Source: an uncultured Prevotellaceae bacterium
GTDB taxonomy: Bacteria > Bacteroidota > Bacteroidia > Bacteroidales > Bacteroidaceae
Direction of reading: 5' to 3'
Length of the DNA: 36,880 nt
Assembly (NCBI GenBank): GCA_945833925.1
Contig: CAMAFX010000019.1
Coordinates: 1-36,880, forward strand
Position 1 is the first letter of the stretch. Each line of letters starts with the position of its first letter. The position numbers and the translations under genes are program-made. Shown here piece after piece: positions 16,288 to 24,032 of this stretch. A model generated the notes under the pieces. That model worked only from the letters and a program-made list of their open reading frames with translations, was not told where the DNA came from and searched no databases.

Positions 16288-17979
16288 TTAGTCTTCCATC
16301 AACTTGCGGTAGCGCACTCTCTTGGGTTCCTCTATGCCGAGACGCTTGCACTTGTTCACCTCGTACTCCGAGTAACTGCCTTCGAAGAAGAATACCTTTC
16401 CGTCGCCTTCGTATGCAAGGATGTGTGTACAGATACGGTCCAGGAACCAACGGTCGTGGCTGATGACTACTGCACAGCCGGCAAAGCTCTCCAGACCTTC
16501 CTCGAGCGCACGCAGTGTGTTGACGTCGATGTCGTTGGTAGGCTCGTCGAGCAGCAGAACGTTGCCCTCCTGCTTCAGTGCCATGGCAAGATGCAGACGG
16601 TTGCGTTCACCACCCGACAGTACTCCGCACTTCTTTTCCTGATCACCACCGCTGAAGTTGAAGCGGCTCAGGTAAGCACGTGCGTTGATGTCGCGGCCGC
16701 CCATGCGTATCAGTTCGTTGCCTTGGCTCACCACCTGGTACACACTCTGGTCTGCTACGATATCCTTGTGCTGCTGGTCCACATAGCTCAGTTTCACTGT
16801 CTCTCCAACCTCGAACGTACCTGCGTCGGGTGTGTCCAGACCCATGATGAGGCGGAAGAGGGTAGTCTTTCCGGCTCCGTTCGGACCGATTACGCCCACA
16901 ATGCCACCCTGAGGCAGTGCGAAGTTCAGGTCGTCGAAGAGAACCTTGTCGCCAAACGACTTCTTCACGCCGTGAGCCTCGATAACTTTCTGACCCAGAC
17001 GTGGTCCGTTGGGAATGTACAGTTCCAGTTTCTCCTCGCGCTCCTTCTGGTCCTCGTTCAGCATACGCTCGTAGTTGTTCAGACGTGCCTTTCCCTTTGC
17101 CTGACGTGCCTTCGGAGCCATGTGTACCCATTCCAACTCACGCTCAAGGGTCTTGCGGCGCTTGCTTGCCACCTTCTCCTCCTGAGCCATGCGCTTGGTT
17201 TTCTGGTCCAGCCACGAACTGTAGTTGCCCTCCCAGGGTATACCCTCGCCACGGTCGAGCTCGAGAATCCATCCTGCCACGTCGTCCAGGAAGTAACGGT
17301 CGTGAGTAACGGCAATCACCGTACCCTCGTATTGGTTGAGGTGCTGTTCCAGCCAGTCAATGCTCTCGGCATCGAGGTGGTTGGTAGGCTCGTCGAGCAG
17401 CAGCACGTCGGGTTTCTGCAAGAGCAGGCGGCACAGGGCGACGCGGCGTCGCTCACCACCCGACAGCACTCCACACAGCTGGTCGGCTGGCGGACAGCGC
17501 AGTGCGTCCATAGCACGTTCCAGTCTGCTCTCAAGGTTCCATGCATCTGTGGCATCTATGATGTCCTGCAATTCAGCCTGACGGGTGAAGAGTCCGTTCA
17601 TCTTGTCCTCGTCCTCGTAGTATTCGGGCAGACCGAACTTCTGGTTTATCTCCTCGTACTCGTTCAGTGCGTCAACGATGTTCTGCACGCCCTCCTTCAC
17701 GGTGTCGAGCACGCTCTTGTTGTCGTCAAGTTCTGGCTCCTGAGGCAGATAGCCCACGGTATAGCCAGGCGAGAATACAACCTCGCCCTTATAACTCTGG
17801 TCGAGTCCGGCTATTATCTTCATCAGTGTCGACTTACCGGCACCGTTGAGACCGATAATACCGATCTTGGCTCCGTAGAAGAAGCTCAGGTAGATGTTCT
17901 TTAATACTTGTTTCTGTGTCTGTTGGATGGTCTTGCTTACGCCTACCATCGAGAAGATGATTTTCTTGTCGTCTGCCAT
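16288..17979 (-). CDS. ettA: ABC-F translation factor EttA (energy-dependent translational throttle)
   Basis: The protein has two tandem ABC ATPase domains and no membrane segments, as in the ABC-F family. The first domain has Walker A GLNGAGKST, signature LSGGERRRVAL and Walker B LLLDEPTNHLD. The second has GPNGAGKTT, LSGGERNRLHLAM and LLLDEPTNDID. Between them lies the P-site tRNA-interacting linker with WVHMAPKARQAKGKARLNNYE, typical of EttA. EttA binds the ribosomal E site and gates the first elongation steps according to ATP/ADP level. The start at 17979 (MADDKKIIFSMVGVSK) is preferred over the longer frame to 18012 because it matches the family N-terminus, giving 563 residues. It follows the small gene at 17999-18208 by 19 bases, so the two are probably one operon. 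Confidence 0.95.
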   Translation of the reverse strand: MADDKKIIFSMVGVSKTIQQTQKQVLKNIYLSFFYGAKIGIIGLNGAGKSTLMKIIAGLDQSYKGEVVFSPGYTVGYLPQEPELDDNKSVLDTVKEGVQNIVDALNEYEEINQKFGLPEYYEDEDKMNGLFTRQAELQDIIDATDAWNLESRLERAMDALRCPPADQLCGVLSGGERRRVALCRLLLQKPDVLLLDEPTNHLDAESIDWLEQHLNQYEGTVIAVTHDRYFLDDVAGWILELDRGEGIPWEGNYSSWLDQKTKRMAQEEKVASKRRKTLERELEWVHMAPKARQAKGKARLNNYERMLNEDQKEREEKLELYIPNGPRLGQKVIEAHGVKKSFGDKVLFDDLNFALPQGGIVGVIGPNGAGKTTLFRLIMGLDTPDAGTFEVGETVKLSYVDQQHKDIVADQSVYQVVSQGNELIRMGGRDINARAYLSRFNFSGGDQEKKCGVLSGGERNRLHLAMALKQEGNVLLLDEPTNDIDVNTLRALEEGLESFAGCAVVISHDRWFLDRICTHILAYEGDGKVFFFEGSYSEYEVNKCKRLGIEEPKRVRYRKLMED

Positions 17980-17998
17980 GTTTTGATTTTGTTGTTTC

Positions 17999-18208
17999 TT
18001 ACTGATTACCAATCTTGCACGAAAGCTCGTGCTCGAATCGCTCCGTTTCCATGCGTTTCTCCTCCTCTGTCATCGAGGGTAAGAGCCTGTCCAGACTCTC
18101 GCGGAATGTCTCCACGGCACGCATCTTTGTCAGTCTCTGTCCTACCTTCATACCGCTTGCGTAGGGTGTGTGTGGTAGTAGTTGTCTATTGAAATTTCCG
18201 TCGCTCAT
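17999..18208 (-). CDS. Small conserved protein of unknown function
   Basis: A 69-residue soluble protein begins MSDGNFNRQLLPHTPYASG at the ATG at 18208; the frame could be read from 18235 but that codon lies upstream of the promoter elements. The C-terminal two thirds is charged and helical (VGQRLTKMRAVETFRESLDR, EEEKRMETERFEHELSCKI). No domain is recognised, though the layout resembles small Bacteroidales proteins encoded next to ettA. Because its promoter (18213-18220) ends only five bases from the ATG, the mRNA may be leaderless or nearly so. Confidence 0.75.
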   Translation of the reverse strand: MSDGNFNRQLLPHTPYASGMKVGQRLTKMRAVETFRESLDRLLPSMTEEEKRMETERFEHELSCKIGNQ

Positions 18209-18212
18209 GTGG

Positions 18213-18236
18213 CAAAGATACGAATTATTTTTCAAA
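18213..18236 (-). promoter_or_regulatory. Promoter for the small gene-ettA operon
   Basis: TATCTTTG on the minus strand (18213-18220) is a complete -7 match, with TTTG at 18233-18236 upstream, though its 12-base spacing is shorter than usual. The predicted transcription start coincides with the ATG at 18208. Confidence 0.5.
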
Positions 18237-18275
18237 TATTCTATTTCTAAAGTATATATTACGTGCGCAAATTGA

Positions 18276-18305
18276 TTGCAGTCTTGATAAAAATGTGTAT
18301 TTTTG
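18276..18305 (+). promoter_or_regulatory. Promoter for the amidase gene
   Basis: TATTTTTG (18298-18305) matches TAnnTTTG and TTG at 18276-18278 lies 19 bases upstream. The expected transcription start (about 18311) is only a few bases from the ATG at 18314. This also argues against the upstream start codon at 18263. Confidence 0.6.
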
Positions 18306-18313
18306 CAGTCGAA

Positions 18314-19480
18314 ATGAAAAAGATTGTCTCTGTCGTACTTATGTTTATGCTACTTTTGCCGGTTGTTGCCGTTGCGAAGGTGCGAACACGCACATGGGTC
18401 ATTGATGCCGGTCATGGCGGTCGCGACGTAGGTTGCGAGGGTAGCAAGACCAAGGAAAAGTACATCACACTCAGCGTGGCAAAGCGTGTGGCAGAGCTTG
18501 TGCGTGCCAATATCTCGGGCGTAAAGGTCAAGATGACGCGCGAGACAGACACCTTCCTCACCCTCGAACAGCGTGCCCACATCGCCAACAATGCCGGAGC
18601 GGACCTCTTCCTCAGCATCCATGTGAATGCTGCGCCCGAGGTGAATAATATTCGTGGCACGGAGACATATTACGGTCCTGTTGGCGCCACCAACAATTCG
18701 GATGTGGAGTATGCCCGACGCACCAACATACGCAAGAGCGAACTGCTGGCGTGGGAGTTGCAGAAGAACTATGGAATGGTGGGGCGACCCATCAGTCGAG
18801 GCGTGAAGCGCGAACGCTACTATGTCCTCCTCTATACCCGCATGCCGAGCGTGCTGACCGAGATAGGTTTCATCAGCACGCCCAGCGAGCAGGACTATAT
18901 GATGAGCCCTGCCGGTCAGGAGGAGATAGCGCAGTGCATCTATCGTGGTCTGCGTGACTACAAGAAGGCTGTGGATGCCGGACGCGAGAAGCGCGAACTG
19001 GCAGAGATGCGCCGCACTGGTGGAAAGGTCAAGAAGAAGGAGGAGCCGAAGGTTGAGACTCCTGCCGACGTTAATACTACTGCTGCCACTACCGACCTTG
19101 CACAGGCTGACCCTAAACAGGAGGAGAAGCAACCGGTCATCACAGCCGAGGACATCAAGGCTGAGGCATCTGTCGTTCTCGACAGTTCTCTCGAACCGGA
19201 GTTCGAGAGTGGCGACCTGCATTTCTACATCCAGATCTTTGCTCTGAAGTCGAAGATAAAGATGCCAGACCCACGTTTCAAGGGTCTCAAGGACATCGAG
19301 ATTCTGCAAAAGGACGAGAAGTACAAGTACCTCTATGGCAAGACCTCTGACTATCAGCAGGCTCGCAAGACGTTGCTCGACGTTCGCAAACTCTTCCCCG
19401 ATGCCTTCCTCGTTGCCTTCCTTGGTAACCGTCAAATCTCAACCTCCGACGCCCAGGAACTCTACATCAAGTCGAAGTAG
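18314..19480 (+). CDS. N-acetylmuramoyl-L-alanine amidase (Amidase_3) with C-terminal SPOR-like region
   Basis: This cell-wall hydrolase cleaves the bond between muramic acid and the peptide stem. A signal peptide (MKKIVSVVLMFMLLLPVVAVA) leads into the zinc amidase domain. It shows VIDAGHGGRDVG (first His ligand), ETDTFLTLEQRAHIAN, LFLSIHVNAAP (second His), and the catalytic-Glu block PSVLTEIGFISTPSEQDYM. A Lys/Glu/Ala-rich linker (about residues 235-295) connects to a C-terminal segment (LHFYIQIFALKSKIKM, then TSDYQQARKTLLDVRKLFPDAFLVAF) that reads like a SPOR peptidoglycan-binding domain, suggesting recruitment to division septa. The start at 18314 gives 388 residues; the longer frame from 18263 crosses the promoter. 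It is divergent from the ettA operon. Confidence 0.93.
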   Translation: MKKIVSVVLMFMLLLPVVAVAKVRTRTWVIDAGHGGRDVGCEGSKTKEKYITLSVAKRVAELVRANISGVKVKMTRETDTFLTLEQRAHIANNAGADLFLSIHVNAAPEVNNIRGTETYYGPVGATNNSDVEYARRTNIRKSELLAWELQKNYGMVGRPISRGVKRERYYVLLYTRMPSVLTEIGFISTPSEQDYMMSPAGQEEIAQCIYRGLRDYKKAVDAGREKRELAEMRRTGGKVKKKEEPKVETPADVNTTAATTDLAQADPKQEEKQPVITAEDIKAEASVVLDSSLEPEFESGDLHFYIQIFALKSKIKMPDPRFKGLKDIEILQKDEKYKYLYGKTSDYQQARKTLLDVRKLFPDAFLVAFLGNRQISTSDAQELYIKSK

Positions 19481-19507
19481 TCCTTAATTTCCGTAAATAA
19501 TTATGAG

Positions 19508-19523
19508 GCAGACTTAGGTCTGC
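19508..19523. terminator. Small hairpin between convergent genes
   Basis: GCAGAC (19508-19513) and GTCTGC (19518-19523) pair around a TTAG loop, in the 51-base gap between the amidase stop and the DUF4143 gene stop. No U-tract of note follows on either strand. A weak bidirectional terminator is the most economical reading. Confidence 0.35.
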
Positions 19524-19531
19524 TGGTAAAT

Positions 19532-20872
19532 TTATAATTCTGTAAGCAGAAATGCCATATAGAACGGAAGCGTGAGCAATGGACCATTGCGCCCCACGTT
19601 ATAGTCTCCAAGTTTCAATGCATTATATACGTGATACTTCTCTGTATGCTTCAGCAGTGTCTGCATAGACTTTGCATTACCAGTACGAGCTTTGCATTCC
19701 ACTGGTGTGCATTCTCCCTTATATCGCATAACGAAATCGATCTCGATACTGTCTGGCTTTTGGTAATAGTACAGTTTACGCCCCATCTTACCTAAGATGT
19801 CTGCCATTACATTTTCATAAATAGCTCCTTTGAAGCTACCCAAGCGCCCTTGCAGAATGTCTAATTGTGTTCCTTCGTCGAGCATACTGATGAAAAGACC
19901 TGTGTCTGCCATGTATATCTTGAAACAGTCTTGCAAAGCATTGCCACTGAGGGGTAACTCGGTGATGGTGAGATTATGACAACGACGAACAATACCTGCA
20001 TCTTCTATCCATTGCAGGCTCCCTACATACTCCTTACTCCTGCCACCCTTTCGGACTACGGAATAGGTAAACTTCTTGTTGTCACGACTCAGCTGACGAG
20101 GTATTGATTCAAAACATTCGCGAATACGTGTTTTGTCTTCCGAACGTGCGTACTTTACCATATCTACCTTATATTCATCTATAATGGATTTTTGTACGGC
20201 TACCATTTGGTTTACATCATGCGTTGTGAGAAAGGTGCTGACGGCTTCAGGCATACCACCAACGATGATATATTCCAACATCAACTGTCGCATGCGCTGG
20301 TGTATAGCTTCCGGAACAGGAGACTCGTCTCGCATGTGTTGTTTCAGCATGTCAATTATTGGTTGATGAATTTGATTTGCCCATAACCACTCCTCGAAAT
20401 CTATCGGATACATATCTACAATGTTTTCAAAGCCTACTGGAACGGACGTTGTTTCCTCTTCTTTCTGTTGCTCTTCAGATTTGTATCCGTTTACTCCAAG
20501 CAATGAACCCGTACAGATTACGTCATAGCGTCCATCCAACTTAAAAAACTTCAATGCTGCTCGAGCCTTTGGGCAGTCTTGTATCTCATCAAGTATGAGA
20601 CAAGTTTTCCCAGGCACAAACATGGCACCTGGTATTGCCGCAGTGATAACGACTGTAAGGTAATCAATCTTCAATGAGCCATCAAAGAGCGCGCAAAGTT
20701 CCTTCTGTTCATGGAAATCCATGTATACAACATGCTTGTAATGTTGCTGTGCAAATGCCTTCACAGAACTTGTCTTGCCACACTGTCTGCAGCCTTTTAT
20801 GACCAGAGGCTTATGATTTGGAGTTTCCTTCCATCGAAGCAGTACATCTTCAATTTTTCGACGATACATCAT
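19532..20872 (-). CDS. AAA-type ATPase with C-terminal DUF4143 domain
   Basis: The 446-residue protein begins with a P-loop ATPase domain. Walker A is GCRQCGKTSS (residues 27-36, Lys33), Walker B-like LILDEIQDCPKA is near residue 92, and the sensor-like CTGSLLG is near 135. The C-terminal half has the DUF4143 features VKYARSEDKTRIRECFESIP, KIYMADTGLFISML, YENVMADILGKMGRKLYYY, and EIDFVMRYKGECTPVECKA. The last resembles a PD-(D/E)XK nuclease fold (E-x-D...E-x-K), as often noted for these proteins. Members are common, multi-copy and uncharacterised in gut Bacteroidetes. By eye this gene is more AT-rich than its neighbours. It stands alone, flanked by convergent and intergenic DNA, and its own leader carries three 33-bp-spaced repeats, pointing to horizontal transfer and possible self-regulation. 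Confidence 0.93.
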   Translation of the reverse strand: MMYRRKIEDVLLRWKETPNHKPLVIKGCRQCGKTSSVKAFAQQHYKHVVYMDFHEQKELCALFDGSLKIDYLTVVITAAIPGAMFVPGKTCLILDEIQDCPKARAALKFFKLDGRYDVICTGSLLGVNGYKSEEQQKEEETTSVPVGFENIVDMYPIDFEEWLWANQIHQPIIDMLKQHMRDESPVPEAIHQRMRQLMLEYIIVGGMPEAVSTFLTTHDVNQMVAVQKSIIDEYKVDMVKYARSEDKTRIRECFESIPRQLSRDNKKFTYSVVRKGGRSKEYVGSLQWIEDAGIVRRCHNLTITELPLSGNALQDCFKIYMADTGLFISMLDEGTQLDILQGRLGSFKGAIYENVMADILGKMGRKLYYYQKPDSIEIDFVMRYKGECTPVECKARTGNAKSMQTLLKHTEKYHVYNALKLGDYNVGRNGPLLTLPFYMAFLLTEL

Positions 20873-20907
20873 TCTGTCTAACTATCAAGTTGCTATATTA
20901 ATATTTA

Positions 20908-20992
20908 ACACGAAATCGGGCGACTTTTTATTGTGTAAATACACAAAATCGGGCGACTTTTTGTTAAACAATCACACAAAATCGGGCGACTT
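20908..20992 (-). repeat. Three direct repeats at exactly 33-bp period in the DUF4143 leader
   Basis: Copies of the core AAATCGGGCGACTT preceded by ACAC/ACACA lie at 20908-20929, 20941-20962 and 20974-20992 (plus-strand reading). Starts are exactly 33 bp apart, with two unrelated 11-bp spacers. Each copy is an imperfect dyad around TCG-GG-CGA flanked by A and T runs. They lie between the predicted transcription start (about 20993) and the start codon at 20872, so they are transcribed as AAGTCGCCCGATTT in the mRNA leader as well as being possible DNA operators. Confidence 0.93.
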
Positions 20993-20999
20993 CTGCATG

Positions 21000-21031
21000 C
21001 AAAGATATAAAAAGACTGTGGAATAAACAAA
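21000..21031 (-). promoter_or_regulatory. Promoter for the DUF4143 ATPase gene
   Basis: TATCTTTG on the minus strand (21000-21007) and TTTG (21028-21031) with 20 bases between them form a near-ideal Bacteroidetes promoter. The leader before the ATG at 20872 is about 120 bases and consists mostly of the repeat array. Confidence 0.75.
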
Positions 21032-21148
21032 CATTTTGTGCAGTTCATCCAAACATAAATGTTTTTTTAGTCTATTACTGTTAAGTGAATCGTTATCGTT
21101 ACCACGTCAGCAACTCCTTTATTTCGTTTGCATCATCATGAGTGAAAC

Positions 21149-21190
21149 CATGGACATTATCGTGAATAATGCAGGTTAGATGTTAACCGA
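21149..21190 (+). pseudogene. Possible short-chain dehydrogenase remnant
   Basis: In the frame of an ATG near 21138, the plus strand encodes SETMDIIVNNAG followed directly by a stop. DxxVNNAG is the hallmark of short-chain dehydrogenases (NNAG motif after beta-strand 4). The surrounding frame has further stops and nothing else of the family is visible, so this is at best a decayed scrap and may be chance. Confidence 0.2.
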
Positions 21191-21262
21191 GGAGATTCCT
21201 GAAATTCCTGCGATTTGACTCGAATATTCTGTTAAACAACAGGGGAATTCACGAGTAATTTG

Positions 21263-21305
21263 CATTGGTACACAAGTTTGTGGTCCACAAACTTGTGTGC
21301 CAATG
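21263..21305. repeat. 43-bp near-perfect nested palindrome
   Basis: Two 21-base arms (21263-21283 and 21285-21305) are complementary at 20 of 21 positions around a single central T; the one mismatch would be a G-U pair in RNA. Each arm contains its own dyad (CACAAGTTTGTG, CACAAACTTGTG), so the site is two palindromic half-operators in inverted orientation. On the plus strand a T-rich run follows. The right arm supplies the TTG of a promoter-like site. Confidence 0.95.
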
Positions 21306-21323
21306 TATTTTTGTTTATCTTTG
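21293..21323 (+). promoter_or_regulatory. Plus-strand promoter-like site overlapping the palindrome
   Basis: TTG (21293-21295) and TATCTTTG (21316-21323) are separated by 20 bases, an ideal match. No plus-strand gene follows; a transcript starting near 21330 would be a short RNA or run antisense into mutS2. Confidence 0.45.
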
Positions 21324-21429
21324 CACTGATAATCAGACACAAACAGCCGTTCGAAAACTTTCGAATTATATTGTTTTTTAGTTTGGTTTTCTATAAAGAA
21401 AAACTTTAAAACCGGATACGTTGTAGATC

Positions 21430-24024
21430 TTACACGAACTCTACGACCGTGATGCCGGCACCACCAAACTGGACGTGCTCGTCGTGGTAGCGGTTGACGC
21501 TGGGCACGGTGGAGAGGTACTGACGAACCAACTGGCGAAGGGCACCTGTACCGGTGCCGTGCAGGATGCGAACCTGTGCTGCACCGACGAGGATTGCATC
21601 GTCGATGTAGTATGTTATCTGCTGCAGTGCTTCGTCGGCACGCAAACCGCGTATGTCGATGTCCTGATGGAACTGCAGTGAACGCTGGTGCATGTCCTCG
21701 CGCGTCTCCTTGCTGAGGTAGGTTGCCACCTTGCTGATACTCTGTTGCTTGGGTTTCTCGGCATGCTCGAGCCGGTCGAGTGGTACGCTTGTCTTGATGA
21801 CGCCGAAGATAACAACTGCCTTTTTGCCCTGTATGCTTTCGATGCTGCCCACGGTGTTCTGACCCTTGATGCGAACGGTGTCTCCCTTCTGCAGCGTGCC
21901 ACCAGAGGCATGCGACTGCATGTCGGCAGGCGTGCCGGCATTGCCTTGTGCGTTGCCACTCAAGGCGGCGCTCTCATGTGCAGCAATGCTGTTGCCGTTG
22001 CCGTTCACGTTTCCACCTCCGCTTGCACTTCCATTCTTTTCCAGTCCCTTCTTCTTCCTTTCCTCCTTGCGCTTGCGTCGGTCCAGAATCTGCTGCATCT
22101 TCTTCTCTATGTCAGCATTGCGTTCAGCCTCGTCAGCCTCCTGACGCGCCAGTCGTTCCTGCATCTCCAGCAGTTGTGCTCGCGCTTCGCGTGTGCGCTC
22201 CTTCTCAGCCTGAGCCTCCTTTATCTCGCGTATGGTGTTCTCAATTTTTGCGTTAGCCTCCTGGATGATGCGCTGTGCCTCCTCCTTGGCTTCGCGTATG
22301 ATGGCACGTCGCTGCTTCTGAAGGTCGGTCACCTCGTCTTCGTATCGGTTGATGGTCTTCTCCATCTCCTTCTCGCGCTGGTGGATGTTCTGGCGCTTGC
22401 CCTCCCAGTAGCGCTTGTCGCGGACGATGTCCTGCAGATATTTGTCGGCGTCGATATACTCTTGTCCGACGATGTTGGAAGCGTCTTCGATGACAGACTC
22501 GGGAATGCCAATCTTTCGTGCAATCTCGACTGCGAAACTGCTGCCGGGATTGCCTATCTGCAGTTGGAAGAGAGCCTGCATGTGATGGCGGTCGTAGAGC
22601 ATGGCACCGTTGACCACGCCATCGTTGTCATCGGCAAAATGCTTGAGGTTCTGATAGTGGGTGGTGATGACGGCGAAGGTGCCGTTCTTGTGAAACTGAC
22701 GCAGTATTGCCTCAGCCAGGGCACCACCTATACCGGGTTCCGTGCCACCTCCAAACTCATCGATGAGCAGGAGTGAGGAAGGCGAGCAGCCTCGCATCAT
22801 GTTCTTCATATTGAGCAGATGCGAACTGTAGGTGGAGAGGTCGTCGTCGATGCTCTGCTCGTCACCGATGTCGATGAAGAGACTCTGGAAGACTCCAATC
22901 CTGGAGTTCTCGCCCAGTGGGATGGGCAGTCCGCACTGCACCATATACTGCAGCAGTCCGACAGTCTTGAGGCACACACTCTTGCCACCGGCATTGGGGC
23001 CGCTTATGACAAGGATGCGCTGCTGACGGTTGAGCAGTATCTCGAGAGGAACGACCTTGCGTCCGCTTGCCTTGAGATTGAGTGCAAGCAGCGGATGAAC
23101 AGCCAATGTCCAGTCGATGACAGGTTTGCTGCCCACCTGTGGACAGATGGCGTTTATCTCGGTTGCCAGGAGTGACTTGGCACGTACGAACTCAAGGTCG
23201 GCAAGGAAGACGAACGCCCTGAGGAACTCAGGTATGTTCAGTCGTATCTTGTCGGTAAACTCCTTCAGTATCCGGTTTATCTCGCGTCGTTCCTCTGCCT
23301 CCAGTTCGCGGATGCGGTTGTTTGCCTCCACCACCTCGGCAGGTTCGATGAATACAGTCTTTCCGGTGGCAGACTCGTCGTGGACGATGCCCTTCAGCTT
23401 ACGCTTCATGGCTGGGGCTACGGGTATTACCAGACGACCGTCGCGCAGTGTGGGCGAAGCGTCCATCTCCACCAGTCCCTCTGCCTGTGCCGACTTAAGT
23501 ATCTTGTGGAGAGTTCTGCCTATGCTGCCTTCCAAGTGAGCCAGTTCGCGACGTATCTCGAACAGTTCGCGGCTGGCATCGTCCTTGATGCGTCCGAACT
23601 TGTCGAGTATCTGACCGATGCGTCGTGTCACGGTGTGAAACGTGAATACACCCTCGGCAAGGTGTGCCAGGGCGGGGTAGGGTGCATCCTCACGACGTAT
23701 GATGTCGATGAAAGAATGTAGAGTGTCGAGCGAACGCTTGAGGTCCCACATCTCCTGCTCCTCGATGAAGGTTCCTTCCAGTTTGATGCGCTGTATGGTG
23801 GGACGCAGGTCAAAGAAGTCCATCTCGGGGATGTCACTCTCGGTGTCGAAGAGTCGCATGAAGTCGCGTGTCTCTTCAAGGCGTTCGCGGATGAGCTTCA
23901 CGTCGGTCATGAAACTCATCTCCTCTACACGCTCCCTGCCCATCGTACTGTCGCAATGGTTGCTTAGGAGCTGTCTTATCTCGTCAAATCCGACTTTCTG
24001 TTCGTAGTTCTTGGGGTAAATCAT
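21430..24024 (-). CDS. mutS2: Endonuclease MutS2
   Basis: The 864-residue protein matches MutS2: N-terminal helical core (YEQKVGFDEIRQLLSNHCDS), the MutS-type ATPase with Walker A GPNAGGKS (residues 342-349), and LLIDEFGGGTEP Walker B. A long charged coiled coil (about residues 515-640) comes next, followed by a KOW-like domain (LQKGDTVRIKGQNTVGSIES). The C-terminal Smr nuclease domain has DIRGLRADEAL and the catalytic-type HGTGTGALR. MutS2 lacks mismatch-recognition domains; it limits recombination and in some bacteria splits collided ribosomes. Between coiled coil and KOW there is an unusual linker of about 45 residues rich in Gly, Asn, Ser and Ala. It follows the S9 peptidase gene by 8 bases, so the two are likely co-transcribed. 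Confidence 0.96.
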   Translation of the reverse strand: MIYPKNYEQKVGFDEIRQLLSNHCDSTMGRERVEEMSFMTDVKLIRERLEETRDFMRLFDTESDIPEMDFFDLRPTIQRIKLEGTFIEEQEMWDLKRSLDTLHSFIDIIRREDAPYPALAHLAEGVFTFHTVTRRIGQILDKFGRIKDDASRELFEIRRELAHLEGSIGRTLHKILKSAQAEGLVEMDASPTLRDGRLVIPVAPAMKRKLKGIVHDESATGKTVFIEPAEVVEANNRIRELEAEERREINRILKEFTDKIRLNIPEFLRAFVFLADLEFVRAKSLLATEINAICPQVGSKPVIDWTLAVHPLLALNLKASGRKVVPLEILLNRQQRILVISGPNAGGKSVCLKTVGLLQYMVQCGLPIPLGENSRIGVFQSLFIDIGDEQSIDDDLSTYSSHLLNMKNMMRGCSPSSLLLIDEFGGGTEPGIGGALAEAILRQFHKNGTFAVITTHYQNLKHFADDNDGVVNGAMLYDRHHMQALFQLQIGNPGSSFAVEIARKIGIPESVIEDASNIVGQEYIDADKYLQDIVRDKRYWEGKRQNIHQREKEMEKTINRYEDEVTDLQKQRRAIIREAKEEAQRIIQEANAKIENTIREIKEAQAEKERTREARAQLLEMQERLARQEADEAERNADIEKKMQQILDRRKRKEERKKKGLEKNGSASGGGNVNGNGNSIAAHESAALSGNAQGNAGTPADMQSHASGGTLQKGDTVRIKGQNTVGSIESIQGKKAVVIFGVIKTSVPLDRLEHAEKPKQQSISKVATYLSKETREDMHQRSLQFHQDIDIRGLRADEALQQITYYIDDAILVGAAQVRILHGTGTGALRQLVRQYLSTVPSVNRYHDEHVQFGGAGITVVEFV

Positions 24025-24032
24025 TACTCAGT

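Larger units (their letters stand above)
20873..21429. other. 557-bp gap: DUF4143 leader, possible SDR remnant, long palindrome
   Basis: No intact gene was found here. From left to right the gap holds the DUF4143 5' leader with three repeats (20908-20992), the DUF4143 promoter (21000-21031), a stretch with possible short-chain dehydrogenase residue (about 21110-21230), the 43-bp palindrome (21263-21305), a plus-strand promoter-like site (21293-21323), and a small TTCGAAA/TTTCGAA hairpin (21350-21365). Confidence 0.8.

Noticed and set aside
16171..17904. 577-codon open frame on the plus strand opposite ettA
   Set aside because: It mirrors the ettA codons in antisense and its residues match no known protein; such shadow frames are common opposite highly expressed GC-rich genes.
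18350..19435. 361-codon minus-strand frame opposite the amidase
   Set aside because: Antisense shadow of the zinc amidase.
20908..20992. Possible CRISPR array
   Set aside because: Three repeats with 11-bp spacers are too short for CRISPR spacers, and no cas genes are present.
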